Below, piece after piece: positions 26,429 to 35,110 of a stretch of 64,000 bases of DNA. How positions within the stretch are numbered: position 1 is the first letter of the stretch; each line of letters opens with the position of its first letter. The notes under the pieces are model-generated. The model worked only from the letters and a program-made list of their open reading frames with translations. It did not search any database and was not told the DNA's origin. The DNA comes from Pedobacter sp. HDW13 (GTDB lineage Bacteria; Bacteroidota; Bacteroidia; Sphingobacteriales; Sphingobacteriaceae), in assembly GCF_011303555.1 (NCBI RefSeq), contig NZ_CP049868.1, forward strand, positions 2,356,001 through 2,420,000, in the 5' to 3' direction. The position numbers and the translations under genes are program-made.

Positions 26429-27439
26429 ATGGTAACTACCTTACTGGTTGTTGTTGTAATTCTGGCTATTGCTTTCGATTATATTAACGGTTTCCACGAT
26501 GCCGCTAACTCGATTGCAACAGTTGTTTCTACAAAAGTACTTACGCCTTTTCAGGCGGTTTTATGGGCTGCGTTATTTAATTTCGCTGCTTATTTTTATT
26601 TTACCGACCACAAAGTGGCCAATACAGTTGCTAAAACTGTAATTGAAAACTACATTACATTAGAGGTTATTCTGGCAGGCTTAGTTGCTGCAATTATCTG
26701 GAACCTTCTAACCTGGTGGTATGGTATTCCTTCCAGCTCATCGCACACCTTAATTGGTGGTTTTGCAGGTGCTGGTATGACACATGCTTTGCTTACAGGC
26801 GCTAGTCCGCTCGATGCCGTAAACATGGGTTATGTAATTAAAATTGTTTCCTTTATTGTGTTGGCTCCGATAATCGGTATGGTAATTTCGGTGGTTTTAA
26901 CGCTTATCATTATCAATGTGTGCCGTTATGCCAAGCCGGCAACAGCCGAAAAATGGTTTAAACGTCTGCAGCTTTTATCATCTGCTGCCTTAAGTTTCTT
27001 CCACGGAGGTAACGATGCTCAAAAAGTAATGGGTATTATTGCAACAGCTTTAATCGCTTCAAAGGTGATTCCTAACTTCGAAGCCATGCCTGCATGGGTT
27101 CCAATTGCCTGTTACTCTGCCATAGCATTAGGTACTATGAGTGGTGGCTGGAAAATTGTAAAAACCATGGGATCGAAAATTACCAAGGTAACTGCACTTG
27201 AAGGTGTTGCTGCCGAAGGTGCTGGTGCGGTAACATTGGGTATTACCGAACACTTCGGTATTCCGGTTTCTACTACGCATACCATAACCGGTTCTATTGT
27301 AGGGGTAGGGGTTGTTAAAAGTGTATCGGCAGTACGTTGGGGTGTAACCATTAACCTGATTTGGGCATGGATTTTAACCATCCCGGTTTCAGCTACACTG
27401 GCAGCCATTATTTACGCGGTGATATACTACTTAAAATAA
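26429..27439 (+). CDS. pit: PiT family inorganic phosphate transporter
   Basis: A 336-residue, highly hydrophobic transporter with about ten membrane segments. It carries the duplicated PiT signature: FDYINGFHDAANSIATVVST near the N-terminus and SFFHGGNDAQKVMGI in the second half. SSSHTLIGGFAG and STTHTITGSIVGVG are the matching paired motifs. It imports metal-phosphate or phosphate driven by the ion gradient. It forms an operon with the DUF47 gene and ends at a clear terminator. Confidence 0.95.
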   Translation: MVTTLLVVVVILAIAFDYINGFHDAANSIATVVSTKVLTPFQAVLWAALFNFAAYFYFTDHKVANTVAKTVIENYITLEVILAGLVAAIIWNLLTWWYGIPSSSSHTLIGGFAGAGMTHALLTGASPLDAVNMGYVIKIVSFIVLAPIIGMVISVVLTLIIINVCRYAKPATAEKWFKRLQLLSSAALSFFHGGNDAQKVMGIIATALIASKVIPNFEAMPAWVPIACYSAIALGTMSGGWKIVKTMGSKITKVTALEGVAAEGAGAVTLGITEHFGIPVSTTHTITGSIVGVGVVKSVSAVRWGVTINLIWAWILTIPVSATLAAIIYAVIYYLK

Positions 27440-27466
27440 AAAACAAAATCCTTTAATAATACTCAG

Positions 27467-27497
27467 AAGACCAGGGCCAAAAGCGCTGGTCTTTTTT
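27467..27497 (+). terminator. Rho-independent terminator after pit
   Basis: AAGACCAG (27467-27474) pairs with CTGGTCTT (27486-27493), followed by TTTT. Confidence 0.85.
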
Positions 27498-27506
27498 GTT
27501 GTAATT

Positions 27507-27830
27507 TACCGCAAAGAACGCTAAGTCTTCTCGCAAAGGACACAAAGTGATTTGCAATTTCCTAAGCCCTAACCCCATCATTTCCAGCTTGATCTGATAG
27601 TAATCTTAATGCAATAGAAAGGCTAATGATTCATGTTTTATGCTTTAAGATTCCCGTTTTCACGGAAATGACGTAAAGTGGAACGGTATTGTGTTCACTA
27701 TAGTCGCTGGGATAAACAACAGGATGTTCAGCGAAGCTACCTTTAATGATATGGGTTTACCCTAAGTGGGGCTTCCAATGAAAAGCTCGGATGTAATAAT
27801 TTGCTTTGCGTGCTTTGCGGTTAAATCTGC
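27507..27830. repeat. Intergenic repeat, TTTACCGCAAAG family
   Basis: The left end TTTACCGCAAAGAACGCTAAG and the right end CTTTGCGTGCTTTGCGGTTA are imperfect inverted repeats of the family also seen at 13.86 kb. The interior, including GACGTAAAGTGG and GTTCAGCGAAGC, shows no gene. Confidence 0.6.
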
Positions 27831-27831
27831 A

Positions 27832-29133
27832 CTAAAACTTAACGCTCAGTTCAACTACATCGGTACCTTTTTTGGGAAGTACCCAATCCGGACCATCCTG
27901 AATCAGTCGTTTCGCTTCTGCATCGGCTTTTTTGTTAAGCGATTTAATAACTGTAATGTTTGAAGGCCTTCCGTTGGTTTTTACTTTAAAGCTTAAAATC
28001 ACAAACTGTTCAGGGCCTTTCGGGTTATACAGTTTATTGTTGTTTTCGAGGTATTGCTGATAGTTAATTGTAGCAACCGGAATAGGCTTGGTAATTTCCT
28101 CAGCCGATTTTCCATTCAGGTTCTGCTCTGCACGAAGCGTAATTTTAGGTGCAGGTATATTTTCTTTCTTGCGTCCATTCGATCCGGTAATCAGCGCAAT
28201 TTCGTTGAGTGTTTTTCCTCCACTCATGGCCGACCTGATCGCATTTGGATCTTGCATACCCACCACCGGAATCTCTTTAAAACCAATGGCATTAATTAAT
28301 AAATCCTTGTCTTTAGCGCTGCTATCAGCTGGCAAGGTAAAATATCCCTTGGTATCGGTTGCGGTTATGTTTTTCGATCCAGCCAGTTTAACTACAGCGC
28401 CACTAATGGGTTTTCCGTCACGCTGATCCACTACATTGCCACTAAAAACAATTTTACTTGATCCAAACGATTGTGGTGCAGCAGCTACTGCAAGCGGTTC
28501 GTCAAACCTAGCTTGAATAGAATCGGCTTTACGGGCGGCGAAAGCGCTCACCTTAGCTTTACTTAGGCTTGCACGTTCTTCAATTGCTTTGCTTTCTGCA
28601 ATTTCCCTTTGCACGCTATAATTGGTTGGTGTTGTTTTCTTGTTGATGGCCAGATCGCTGGTTTTAGCATCAGCAATCGCTTTATCAATTAAGGTTGATT
28701 TGGCAACTTTGGCCAAAGTATCTGTTTTAGGGCTAACAGCGGCTATAGCGGTAGTAGTATCGAGATTTACCATTACACCACCCGATTTTCGGGCGGCCAT
28801 TTCGGCATTTCTGCGGTTCGTTTCGCGCATAAAGAACAAAATACTCACCGCAATAAAAGCTACTGTAGCTGTAGCAGCAATGCTGAGCCTTTGTGTGGTA
28901 ATACCCCAGAGTTTACGCTTTATCGGCCTTTCCGAAACCCTGTCGTGCAGTTGCTTTTGTAAAATAGAAAGTGTTTGTTTGCGTTTAGGCGATTGTTTTA
29001 AGCCTTCCAAAGCTTCGGCAACGAAAGGATCTTCCAAGGCCTGCCTTTCTACAAAGTGCATAGCTTTGGCATCAAGCTTACCATCCAGGTAATCTTCCAG
29101 TACATCAATATCTAACCAATCGTTATTCACCAC
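27832..29133 (-). CDS. Anti-sigma-type membrane protein with carboxypeptidase-regulatory and TonB-like C-terminal domains
   Basis: A 433-residue protein. The N-terminal cytoplasmic part (residues 1-80) resembles a short zinc-less anti-sigma region (LEDYLDGKLDAKAMHFVERQ). One membrane segment follows (about 82-101). The periplasmic part has a carboxypeptidase-D regulatory-like domain (SGNVVDQRDGKPISGAVVKL, about 229-300) and a C-terminal TonB_C-like domain (about 355-433). The gene overlaps the end of the ECF sigma factor by 11 bases, so the pair is co-translated. It is probably a transmembrane anti-sigma factor that senses the envelope. The signal is unknown. Confidence 0.8.
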   Translation of the reverse strand: MVNNDWLDIDVLEDYLDGKLDAKAMHFVERQALEDPFVAEALEGLKQSPKRKQTLSILQKQLHDRVSERPIKRKLWGITTQRLSIAATATVAFIAVSILFFMRETNRRNAEMAARKSGGVMVNLDTTTAIAAVSPKTDTLAKVAKSTLIDKAIADAKTSDLAINKKTTPTNYSVQREIAESKAIEERASLSKAKVSAFAARKADSIQARFDEPLAVAAAPQSFGSSKIVFSGNVVDQRDGKPISGAVVKLAGSKNITATDTKGYFTLPADSSAKDKDLLINAIGFKEIPVVGMQDPNAIRSAMSGGKTLNEIALITGSNGRKKENIPAPKITLRAEQNLNGKSAEEITKPIPVATINYQQYLENNNKLYNPKGPEQFVILSFKVKTNGRPSNITVIKSLNKKADAEAKRLIQDGPDWVLPKKGTDVVELSVKF

Positions 29134-29701
29134 TGTTTTTCTCTATACAAATCTTTAAATTCCGCTTACCGTTTTGGATGTAACTTTTTACCTTAAGCAT
29201 GTCGTAGCCCGTAATATCGGCCACTTCTTTATAGCATTTTTCCTGTAAATAAAATAAATCTACGCTTTTTCGCTGTTCTTCAGGCAAAGTTTGCATACAC
29301 TTTTCCATAATGGTAAGCTGTGTTTCTTTTGTGTTGTCTATATCCAGATGCACAAACTCGCTGTTTTCCACAAAAGTATCGTCTATAGAAACATTATTTT
29401 GCCTGGCCGATTTACGCAGCGCCATTAAGCAATGGTTACGCGTAAGTACATGAAGCCAGCTTTTGAAATTCTGTACCTCGTGCACTTTGAGCTTGGTTAC
29501 CAACTCTTCAAAAATCTGCATTACAGCATCCTTGCTTTGCTCTTCATCCTTAAAGTAGTTTAGGCAAACCCCGAAAACCAGGTGCATATATTTGTTGTAA
29601 AGCGTACCCAATGCATCTAAATTGCCCGCGTTTTTATACTCGGCAATTAGTTTAGCATCATCTTGCTGGCTATTTCCAGCTGTATTTTTTATAAATCTCA
29701 A
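29123..29701 (-). CDS. ECF-type RNA polymerase sigma factor
   Basis: A 192-residue sigma-70 family protein with region 2 (LYNKYMHLVFGVCLNYFKDEEQSKD, residues 34-60, then FKSWLHVLTRNHCL) and region 4 (LPEEQRKSVDLFYLQEKCYKEVADITGYDMLKVKSYIQNG). It directs RNA polymerase to a regulon not visible here. It is co-translated with the membrane anti-sigma-like gene, which should hold it inactive. The ORF starts close to the divergent DUF4197 gene, and the 200-base gap between them holds both promoters. Confidence 0.9.
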   Translation of the reverse strand: MRFIKNTAGNSQQDDAKLIAEYKNAGNLDALGTLYNKYMHLVFGVCLNYFKDEEQSKDAVMQIFEELVTKLKVHEVQNFKSWLHVLTRNHCLMALRKSARQNNVSIDDTFVENSEFVHLDIDNTKETQLTIMEKCMQTLPEEQRKSVDLFYLQEKCYKEVADITGYDMLKVKSYIQNGKRNLKICIEKNSGE

Positions 29702-29872
29702 AAAAACAGGTAGCTATATCGAATTATCTTTCAAGTATAAAAAATATTTCTGAGTGATAAGACATAAACTAATCTTTTAGGCTAATCTGTTTGAATTATG
29801 CCTCATGAAAGCTATTTTATTTGAGAGACGGGAAGGGATGAAAATTTAACATTTCAACTTTGCCGAAACACT

Positions 29873-29880
29873 TATCTTTG
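29873..29880 (+). promoter_or_regulatory. Putative -7 element for the DUF4197 gene
   Basis: TATCTTTG matches TAnnTTTG 56 bases before the start codon. No TTTG was found at the proper distance upstream, so this is tentative. Confidence 0.4.
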
Positions 29881-29935
29881 ATCACCAATAAAAAACTGGC
29901 CGTTGTTTTGCTTGTCAGGATTAAACACACACCAA

Positions 29936-30697
29936 ATGAAAAGAATTAAAACTTTTTCTACTGCACTGGCTTTACTGCTGTTTGCCAGCTTTACCGTTAC
30001 TGCCCAGATTAAACTGAGCGATATTTTTAAAAAAGTAACCGAAAAACAAGGAACCACCGCCGGTGCTACAGGAACACCCTCAACTTTCGAAATAGGACAG
30101 GGCATTAAAGAAGCATTGCAAATCGGTATTTCGGCTGGTGCCGACAGGCTTTCGGTTAAAGATGGTTTTTTGGGCAACCTGGCGGTTAAAATTTTAATGC
30201 CACCCGAAGCACAAAAAGTAGAAAAAACATTGCGGGGCATTGGCTTGAACAAGCTTTGCGATAATGTAATTGTGAGCCTGAACCGCGCAGCAGAAGATGC
30301 CGCTACAGAAGCCAAGCCCATTTTTATTTCGGCCATTAAACAAATGACGCTTACCGATGCTACCAATATTCTTTTGGGCAATAAAGATGCCGCTACCGAA
30401 TACTTTAAGCGGGTAACTACAGCTCAGCTAATGCAAAAGTTTAGCCCGATTGTAACCACCAGCTTAAGTAAGGTAAATGCCACCAAATATTACAGCGATT
30501 TAACCACGCAGTACAACAGGTTGCCATTGGTAAAACCCGTTAACACCAACTTAACCGAATACGTTACGCAAAAGGCGATTGATGGATTGTTTATCGAAGT
30601 AGCGAAAGAAGAACTGAAAATAAGGGATAATCTAGGCTCAAGAAGCTCTACCTTATTGCAAAAAGTGTTTGGCTATGCCGATAAGAAAAAAAGTTAA
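29936..30697 (+). CDS. DUF4197 family exported protein
   Basis: About 253 residues from ATG 29936, which directly precedes a signal peptide (KRIKTFSTALALLLFASFTV, cleavage near TAQ). The mature protein is helical and matches the DUF4197 family, with GIKEALQIGISAGADRLSVK and KQMTLTDATNILLGNKDAAT. Function is unknown; the family is periplasmic or surface-located. A TTG codon 33 bases upstream in the same frame is not needed and was rejected as start. Confidence 0.88.
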   Translation: MKRIKTFSTALALLLFASFTVTAQIKLSDIFKKVTEKQGTTAGATGTPSTFEIGQGIKEALQIGISAGADRLSVKDGFLGNLAVKILMPPEAQKVEKTLRGIGLNKLCDNVIVSLNRAAEDAATEAKPIFISAIKQMTLTDATNILLGNKDAATEYFKRVTTAQLMQKFSPIVTTSLSKVNATKYYSDLTTQYNRLPLVKPVNTNLTEYVTQKAIDGLFIEVAKEELKIRDNLGSRSSTLLQKVFGYADKKKS

Positions 30698-30722
30698 GTC
30701 TAATTAAAATCATAAAAAGAGG

Positions 30723-30756
30723 AGATTCAGGTTCTGCAAGGGGCCCGAATCTTTTT
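30723..30756 (+). terminator. Terminator after the DUF4197 gene
   Basis: AGATTC (30723-30728) pairs with GAATCT (30747-30752), followed by TTTTG. The stem is short but can be extended by G-C pairs into the loop. Confidence 0.6.
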
Positions 30757-30783
30757 GTTTAAAAACAATTTGTAAAATTGTAT

Positions 30784-31716
30784 ATGACGAAATTTAACAT
30801 TCAGCTGGCCTGTATTTTTATAGCCGGCACGGTACTTACAAGTTGTAGCAATCAACAATCAGCAGAGGGCGGTTCGAAAGCGATATTAGATACGGTTTCG
30901 TTAAGCAGTAAAAACTATGCCCTGGCCTATCAGGATGGCGAAAAGATTGTGGCTACCAGCATCGATACCATGAAGCAGATTTCGTTCGGTGGTGCTACCG
31001 ATCCGGCCATTTCGCCCGACGGGAATAGACTTGCCTACACTTTAAGCGATTCTGCTGGGCACCGCTCCATATGGATTGCCGATATGGAGAATAAAAGTCA
31101 GGGCGAATTGGTGGTAAATAACAACAATTATTACCAGGCGGTATGGTCGGCTGATGGCAGTACCATTGCTTTTAACATTTTTAACAAACAAGGCCTATGG
31201 AAAATAGGCATTATTAAAGCAGATAATTCAGGCTATGTAATGCTTGATAGTGCATCTAAAATTAATGTGTATGCCCCAACGTGGAAAAATGAGAAGGAAA
31301 TCGTTGGTCAGGATTTAACCAATTTGTACACTTTTGATCTTTCGGGTAAGGTGATTGATACCAAGTTAATTGCAGGTTTAATTGGTAAAGATTTAACCAT
31401 TGCCAGTAGTAATCGTTTCTTTTATACCAAAGACGGCAACAAACTGATTTTCAATGCCGGCAATACTGATGTATTGGATGGATTAACCGGGCCTGCTGAG
31501 GCGGTTTATATTTTGGATTTGGCCAATAAGAAAATCGACAGGCTTTCGCCCAAGGGTATAAATGTATCTTACGTTTTTGTAACTGCCGACGACCGGATTT
31601 TTTATAGCGGTGCCGAAAAACCCTTTATTCAATCGAAAATTTATGTAGCCGATTTGAAGGGTAACAGTAAAATTGTGGTGGATAAGGGCACTAATCCAAC
31701 CGGGGCTTTAAAATAA
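30784..31716 (+). CDS. TolB-like beta-propeller lipoprotein
   Basis: About 310 residues from ATG 30784, chosen over a TTG two codons earlier. The lipobox VLTSC (Cys near residue 22) marks an outer- or inner-membrane lipoprotein. The rest shows repeated WD40/TolB-type blades (ATDPAISPDGNRLAYTLSD, YYQAVWSADGSTIAFNIF). Such propellers bind other proteins or ligands; no partner is evident. The next gene starts five bases downstream. Confidence 0.78.
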   Translation: MTKFNIQLACIFIAGTVLTSCSNQQSAEGGSKAILDTVSLSSKNYALAYQDGEKIVATSIDTMKQISFGGATDPAISPDGNRLAYTLSDSAGHRSIWIADMENKSQGELVVNNNNYYQAVWSADGSTIAFNIFNKQGLWKIGIIKADNSGYVMLDSASKINVYAPTWKNEKEIVGQDLTNLYTFDLSGKVIDTKLIAGLIGKDLTIASSNRFFYTKDGNKLIFNAGNTDVLDGLTGPAEAVYILDLANKKIDRLSPKGINVSYVFVTADDRIFYSGAEKPFIQSKIYVADLKGNSKIVVDKGTNPTGALK

Positions 31717-31720
31717 CAAT

Positions 31721-32647
31721 ATGGCTAAAAAGGTAAAAATAGTAATCGTTGGGATTGGCGGTGTCGGCGGCTATTTCGGCGGTTTGCTGGCTAAAAAATA
31801 TGCTGGAAAGGGAGCTGTTGAAATCGTTTTTGTAGCTCGTGGCGAACATTTAAGTGCAATTAAAGCAAATGGTTTAAAGGTGATAAGGGGCAATGAAGCT
31901 TTTATTGCAAGTCCAGATCTGGCAACCGATCATTTTGATGAAACAGGCATAGCTGATTACATTATCATTTGTACCAAAAGTTACGGTTTAAACCAAACAC
32001 TCGACAGTTTAAAGCCTTGTATTGGCCCACAAACTGTGCTTCTGCCATTGTTAAACGGTGTTGATGCCTATGATATCATTAACCGGCGTTTCCCAGAAAA
32101 TACGGTGTTAAAAGGTTGTGCCTTTATCATTTCGCGGTTAAAAAGTGCAGGTGTAATTGAAAACTCGGGTGCGATACAGAAAATATCTTTCGGATTAGAT
32201 GGACCTTTAACATCAGAGGTATTATTGCTTAACGATATATGCCGTGATGCTGGAATTGAGGTAAACTGTACCGATAAAATTTCGACCGCAGTATGGGAGA
32301 AATTTATTTTTATATCGCCAACCGCCACAGTTACCTCTTTTTACAATAAAACCATTGGTGAGGTACTCTTGCACCATAGTCATGAAGTTAAGCTACTGAT
32401 TGCCGAAATAAAAAGCCTGGCTTTAGTCAAAGGGATTTCCCTCGGTGACGATATTATGGAAAGGACCTTTAATACCATGAAATCGATGAAGTACGAAGCC
32501 ACTTCTTCAATGCACAGGGACTATCTGGGGCAAAAACCTGAAACGGAAGTAGAATCGTTAACAGGTTACATTGTGCACGAAGCCGCTAAATATGGTTTGG
32601 AAACACCAATCTACACGCATTTTTACGCAGGCCTGGTTGTGAGGTAA
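31721..32647 (+). CDS. Ketopantoate reductase family (PanE/ApbA-like) oxidoreductase
   Basis: A 308-residue NADP-dependent enzyme. The N-terminal Rossmann motif is VGIGGVGGYFGGLLAKKY (about residues 10-27). The conserved catalytic Lys-containing segment CTKSYGLNQTL (near residue 88) and the C-terminal domain (SSMHRDYLGQKPETEVESLTG) are present. PanE reduces 2-dehydropantoate to pantoate for coenzyme A. Many Bacteroidota carry paralogues of unclear substrate, so the pantothenate role is likely but not certain. There are no other pan genes nearby. Confidence 0.83.
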   Translation: MAKKVKIVIVGIGGVGGYFGGLLAKKYAGKGAVEIVFVARGEHLSAIKANGLKVIRGNEAFIASPDLATDHFDETGIADYIIICTKSYGLNQTLDSLKPCIGPQTVLLPLLNGVDAYDIINRRFPENTVLKGCAFIISRLKSAGVIENSGAIQKISFGLDGPLTSEVLLLNDICRDAGIEVNCTDKISTAVWEKFIFISPTATVTSFYNKTIGEVLLHHSHEVKLLIAEIKSLALVKGISLGDDIMERTFNTMKSMKYEATSSMHRDYLGQKPETEVESLTGYIVHEAAKYGLETPIYTHFYAGLVVR

Positions 32648-32811
32648 AATTATTAGGAGAATTAAAAATCCTCAGTTCATAAGGACAGGAAAACATATCC
32701 TGACCAACATAGCGATTCATTTTCAGAGTATTAGCTTTTTTTTGAAAAAATTAAAGAAAATTTAAAGTAATATTGAGTTTCATCCGTTTACTGGTTTACA
32801 AAAGATAAATA

Positions 32812-33363
32812 GTGCCAAAAAACGAACCTCAAAATATCATTTCTACAGTTGCCAGTTACGGTAAGCGCCTCTTTAGTTTCATCCGTGGGCGGGTGAATAC
32901 GGACGAGGATGCAGAAGATATTTTGCAGGATGTTTGGTTTCAATTAAGTAACCAGCCCGAGGCGGGTGCCATTGAGCAGATTAGCGGCTGGTTGTATCGT
33001 GTAGCACGGAATAAAATAACCGATAAGTACCGTAAACAGAAAGAAGAACGGCTGGAAGATTTTACTTTTGAAGGGGAAGATGGCGAAATCAGTTTTAGGG
33101 ATATATTGCTGGCCGAATCTTATTCGCCCGAAGAAGAAAGTTTAAAAAAGCTCTTTTGGGATCAGCTTTTTTTAGCACTCGATGAGCTGCCAGAAAACCA
33201 GCGATACGTATTTGTTCAGAATGAGCTCGAGGAACGTACCTTTCAGGAGCTGGCCGATGAAACCGGCGAAAATATCAAAACTTTAATATCGAGAAAAGGT
33301 TATGCGGTAAAGCATTTACGCAGCCGCTTACAAAATTTATATCAGGAATTTATCAATTATTAA
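32812..33363 (+). CDS. RNA polymerase sigma factor, ECF type
   Basis: A 183-residue protein with a GTG start. Region 2 is visible as FSFIRGRVNTDEDAEDILQDVWFQL, then SGWLYRVARNKITDKYRK. Region 4 is ALDELPENQRYVFVQNELEERTFQELADETG, then TLISRKGYAVKHLR. The downstream small membrane protein starts 11 bases after its stop and may be a regulator, although no recognisable anti-sigma domain occurs. It heads a cluster that ends with an Hsp20, suggesting an envelope or protein-folding stress regulon. Confidence 0.88.
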   Translation: MPKNEPQNIISTVASYGKRLFSFIRGRVNTDEDAEDILQDVWFQLSNQPEAGAIEQISGWLYRVARNKITDKYRKQKEERLEDFTFEGEDGEISFRDILLAESYSPEEESLKKLFWDQLFLALDELPENQRYVFVQNELEERTFQELADETGENIKTLISRKGYAVKHLRSRLQNLYQEFINY

Positions 33364-33374
33364 ATTTGCAGGAG

Positions 33375-33716
33375 ATGAGAAATAGAAAGTTTAGTAAAGG
33401 CAAGAAATTCATTTTCTTTTTACCTGTGGTAGTACTAATTGCCACCGCTTTGGGTTTTGTAGTAATGTACTTGTGGAACTGGATTTTACCTGAAGTAGCC
33501 CATGCCGGGCGACTTAATTTCTGGCAGGCAATTGGGCTGCTCGTGCTGTGCCGCATATTGTTCGGTAATTTTAATAAAGGCGGCGGCGGTGGTTTCCGCG
33601 AAAAAGCACATAATATGCGTGCGAAATGGCACAGTATGAACGAAGAAGAAAGAGCGAAGTTTAAAGAAGAATATAAACGGCGTTGTGGTGGCTGGGGCCG
33701 CCACGATCAGCGATAA
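33375..33716 (+). CDS. Small membrane protein next to the sigma factor
   Basis: About 113 residues from ATG 33375, which has a CAGGAG ribosome-binding site; the TTG upstream was rejected. Two membrane segments (about residues 12-33 and 46-63) lead to a Gly-rich linker and a charged tail (WHSMNEEERAKFKEEYKRRC). The tail resembles the helical repeats of Spy/CpxP-type periplasmic sensors, but only loosely. Co-transcription with the sigma factor suggests that it controls it. No family is recognised. Confidence 0.7.
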   Translation: MRNRKFSKGKKFIFFLPVVVLIATALGFVVMYLWNWILPEVAHAGRLNFWQAIGLLVLCRILFGNFNKGGGGGFREKAHNMRAKWHSMNEEERAKFKEEYKRRCGGWGRHDQR

Positions 33717-33727
33717 AGAGTGATTTG

Positions 33728-33750
33728 AAGCCAGCTAAGCTGGCTTTTTT
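33728..33750 (+). terminator. Terminator after the sigma factor operon
   Basis: AAGCCAGC (33728-33735) pairs with GCTGGCTT (33739-33746), followed by T, with a three-base loop. Confidence 0.85.
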
Positions 33751-33779
33751 GTTGCTTGTCTATTTTATTTCCTAAAAAG

Positions 33780-34060
33780 TCTGTCATCCTGAGGGTTAAT
33801 TTATTTCATAAAAATTAATATTTAGTAACAGCCCATTCAGGGACGTCATTTCGAGCGAAGTACAACGTAGCCGAGAAGTCTATTTAAAGATCTCTCACCG
33901 CCTGTACGGGCATGCATTTCGCCACCGGTGAAAAACCGGGCGGCTCTAGTCACAATGACGATTCTTCTACGGGGTCTGTCATCCTAAGTCTGTCGAAGGA
34001 CTTTCGGCGCTCCATAGCTGAGTAGCTAAAAGTCAGCTGCTAAAAACTGAACCACCCATA
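33780..34060. repeat. Intergenic region of mixed dispersed repeats
   Basis: The 437-base gap 33717-34153 contains no gene. It contains GTCATCCTGAGGG (33783), GTCATTTCGAGCGAAG with CGAGAAGTCT (33844-33880), CACAATGACGATT (33950) and GTCATCCTAAGTCTGTCGAA (33968). These are pieces of the repeat families also found at 37.15 kb and 38.9 kb. Confidence 0.65.
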
Positions 34061-34153
34061 CTCCCTGGCTAAGACCCCTCAAAAAATATTTCAAAAAAAA
34101 TTAAAGTAAAATCTTTTCTCTGCCGTCTACCTAATCAAACAAGGAAATTAACC

Positions 34154-34420
34154 ATGAAAAAAATATTAAAAGCCATAGGATTCGGAATTGTACTGGGTGC
34201 AGCCGTATTCTTCGTTCCATTTATATTCAAATTTATTTTAATTGCCATGCTCATCGGAATGGTGTTCAGAATTTTTGCCTTTAACCGCCGCAGGCGCTTT
34301 GCCCAGCGTTTTAATGAATACTACCCCAATCACTTTGAACAGATTACCCCAATTGATGGTCAATGGTACCGTCCAAACGTTCAGGGTAACGGCGTAGCAA
34401 ACAGTATTAACATAAATTAA
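34154..34420 (+). CDS. Small membrane protein, function unknown
   Basis: An 88-residue protein with one long hydrophobic hairpin (residues 7-45, broken by PF/KF), then an arginine cluster (FNRRRRFAQRF) and a polar tail. An AAGGAAA sequence lies about six bases before the ATG. It is followed after seven bases by another small exported protein. No family is recognised; the neighbourhood suggests envelope stress. Confidence 0.7.
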   Translation: MKKILKAIGFGIVLGAAVFFVPFIFKFILIAMLIGMVFRIFAFNRRRRFAQRFNEYYPNHFEQITPIDGQWYRPNVQGNGVANSININ

Positions 34421-34427
34421 TTTAGCC

Positions 34428-34667
34428 ATGAGAGCATTTAGAATATTTTTAGTCTTAGTAGCAGCCGGAGCAACTTTTTACAGCTTAAACGTATTGGCTG
34501 TTCAGAACGGATACCGCGACCGGTTAGACTTTAGAAACAGGTACTACCATGAGCATGATTGCAGGCCTGAACAGAAAAGCCATGCTTTTAACCACCACAG
34601 TAACAATACAACAAGCGCTTTTGAGTTTAAGCCAGAAGCCACTCAACACATCGTCCCCGTAAAATAA
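34428..34667 (+). CDS. Small exported protein, function unknown
   Basis: A 79-residue protein with an N-terminal hydrophobic stretch (residues 4-25) that could be a signal peptide or anchor, then a His/Asn-rich tail (YYHEHDCRPEQKSHAFNHHS). It is six bases upstream of the truncated glycosyltransferase gene. No family is recognised. The His-rich tail might bind metal, which is a guess. Confidence 0.6.
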   Translation: MRAFRIFLVLVAAGATFYSLNVLAVQNGYRDRLDFRNRYYHEHDCRPEQKSHAFNHHSNNTTSAFEFKPEATQHIVPVK

Positions 34668-34673
34668 ACTGAT

Positions 34674-35054
34674 ATGTCGCGCGTACTTTTTTTATCCAAT
34701 CCATATGACAGTTCTGCGAGGCCGATTTTAGGTCTGGCCAACGAACTGATTAGCAAGGGGCAGGAAGTTACATTTTTCAGCTCGGATGAGTTTCAGGAGC
34801 CTGTTGAGGGCATAGGTGCTGACTTTAAGCCTTATAAGGGAGATCTGGATATTTTTCAGCAAAAGAAAAGCGACGAATCGAAGTCGGGCCTGATTAGCGC
34901 ATTGCTCGAACCGATGAAATTTATCGATGATATTGTAGTACAGATCAGGGGGCTAAAATTCGATTATGCCGTATTTTCTCCAGCTTACCCATACGCTAAT
35001 ATCATTACCCAACTACTGGGAATACCTAAAACGCAGTTTGGTGTTTCCAGTTAA
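34674..35054 (+). pseudogene. MGT-type UDP-glycosyltransferase remnant
   Basis: A 126-residue product matching only the N-terminal nucleotide-recognition-side domain of macrolide/MGT glycosyltransferases (GT1): ARPILGLANELISKGQEVTF, then DYAVFSPAYPYANIITQLLG. Complete family members have about 400 residues. No frame after the stop continues the family sequence, so the C-terminal UDP-sugar-binding domain has been deleted, not frameshifted. It lies in a row with small membrane genes and Hsp20. It could persist as a non-catalytic protein, but it lacks the donor-binding site. Confidence 0.75.
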
Positions 35055-35110
35055 AACGCAGGCAACAGCGCTTGAGAATTAATAATTACAAACCATTAAA
35101 TTTTAAAAAC

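Noticed and set aside
34674-35110. Glycosyltransferase broken only by a frameshift
   Set aside because: Neither other frame after 35054 continues the family; one ends after about 12 codons and the other runs into the Hsp20 leader.
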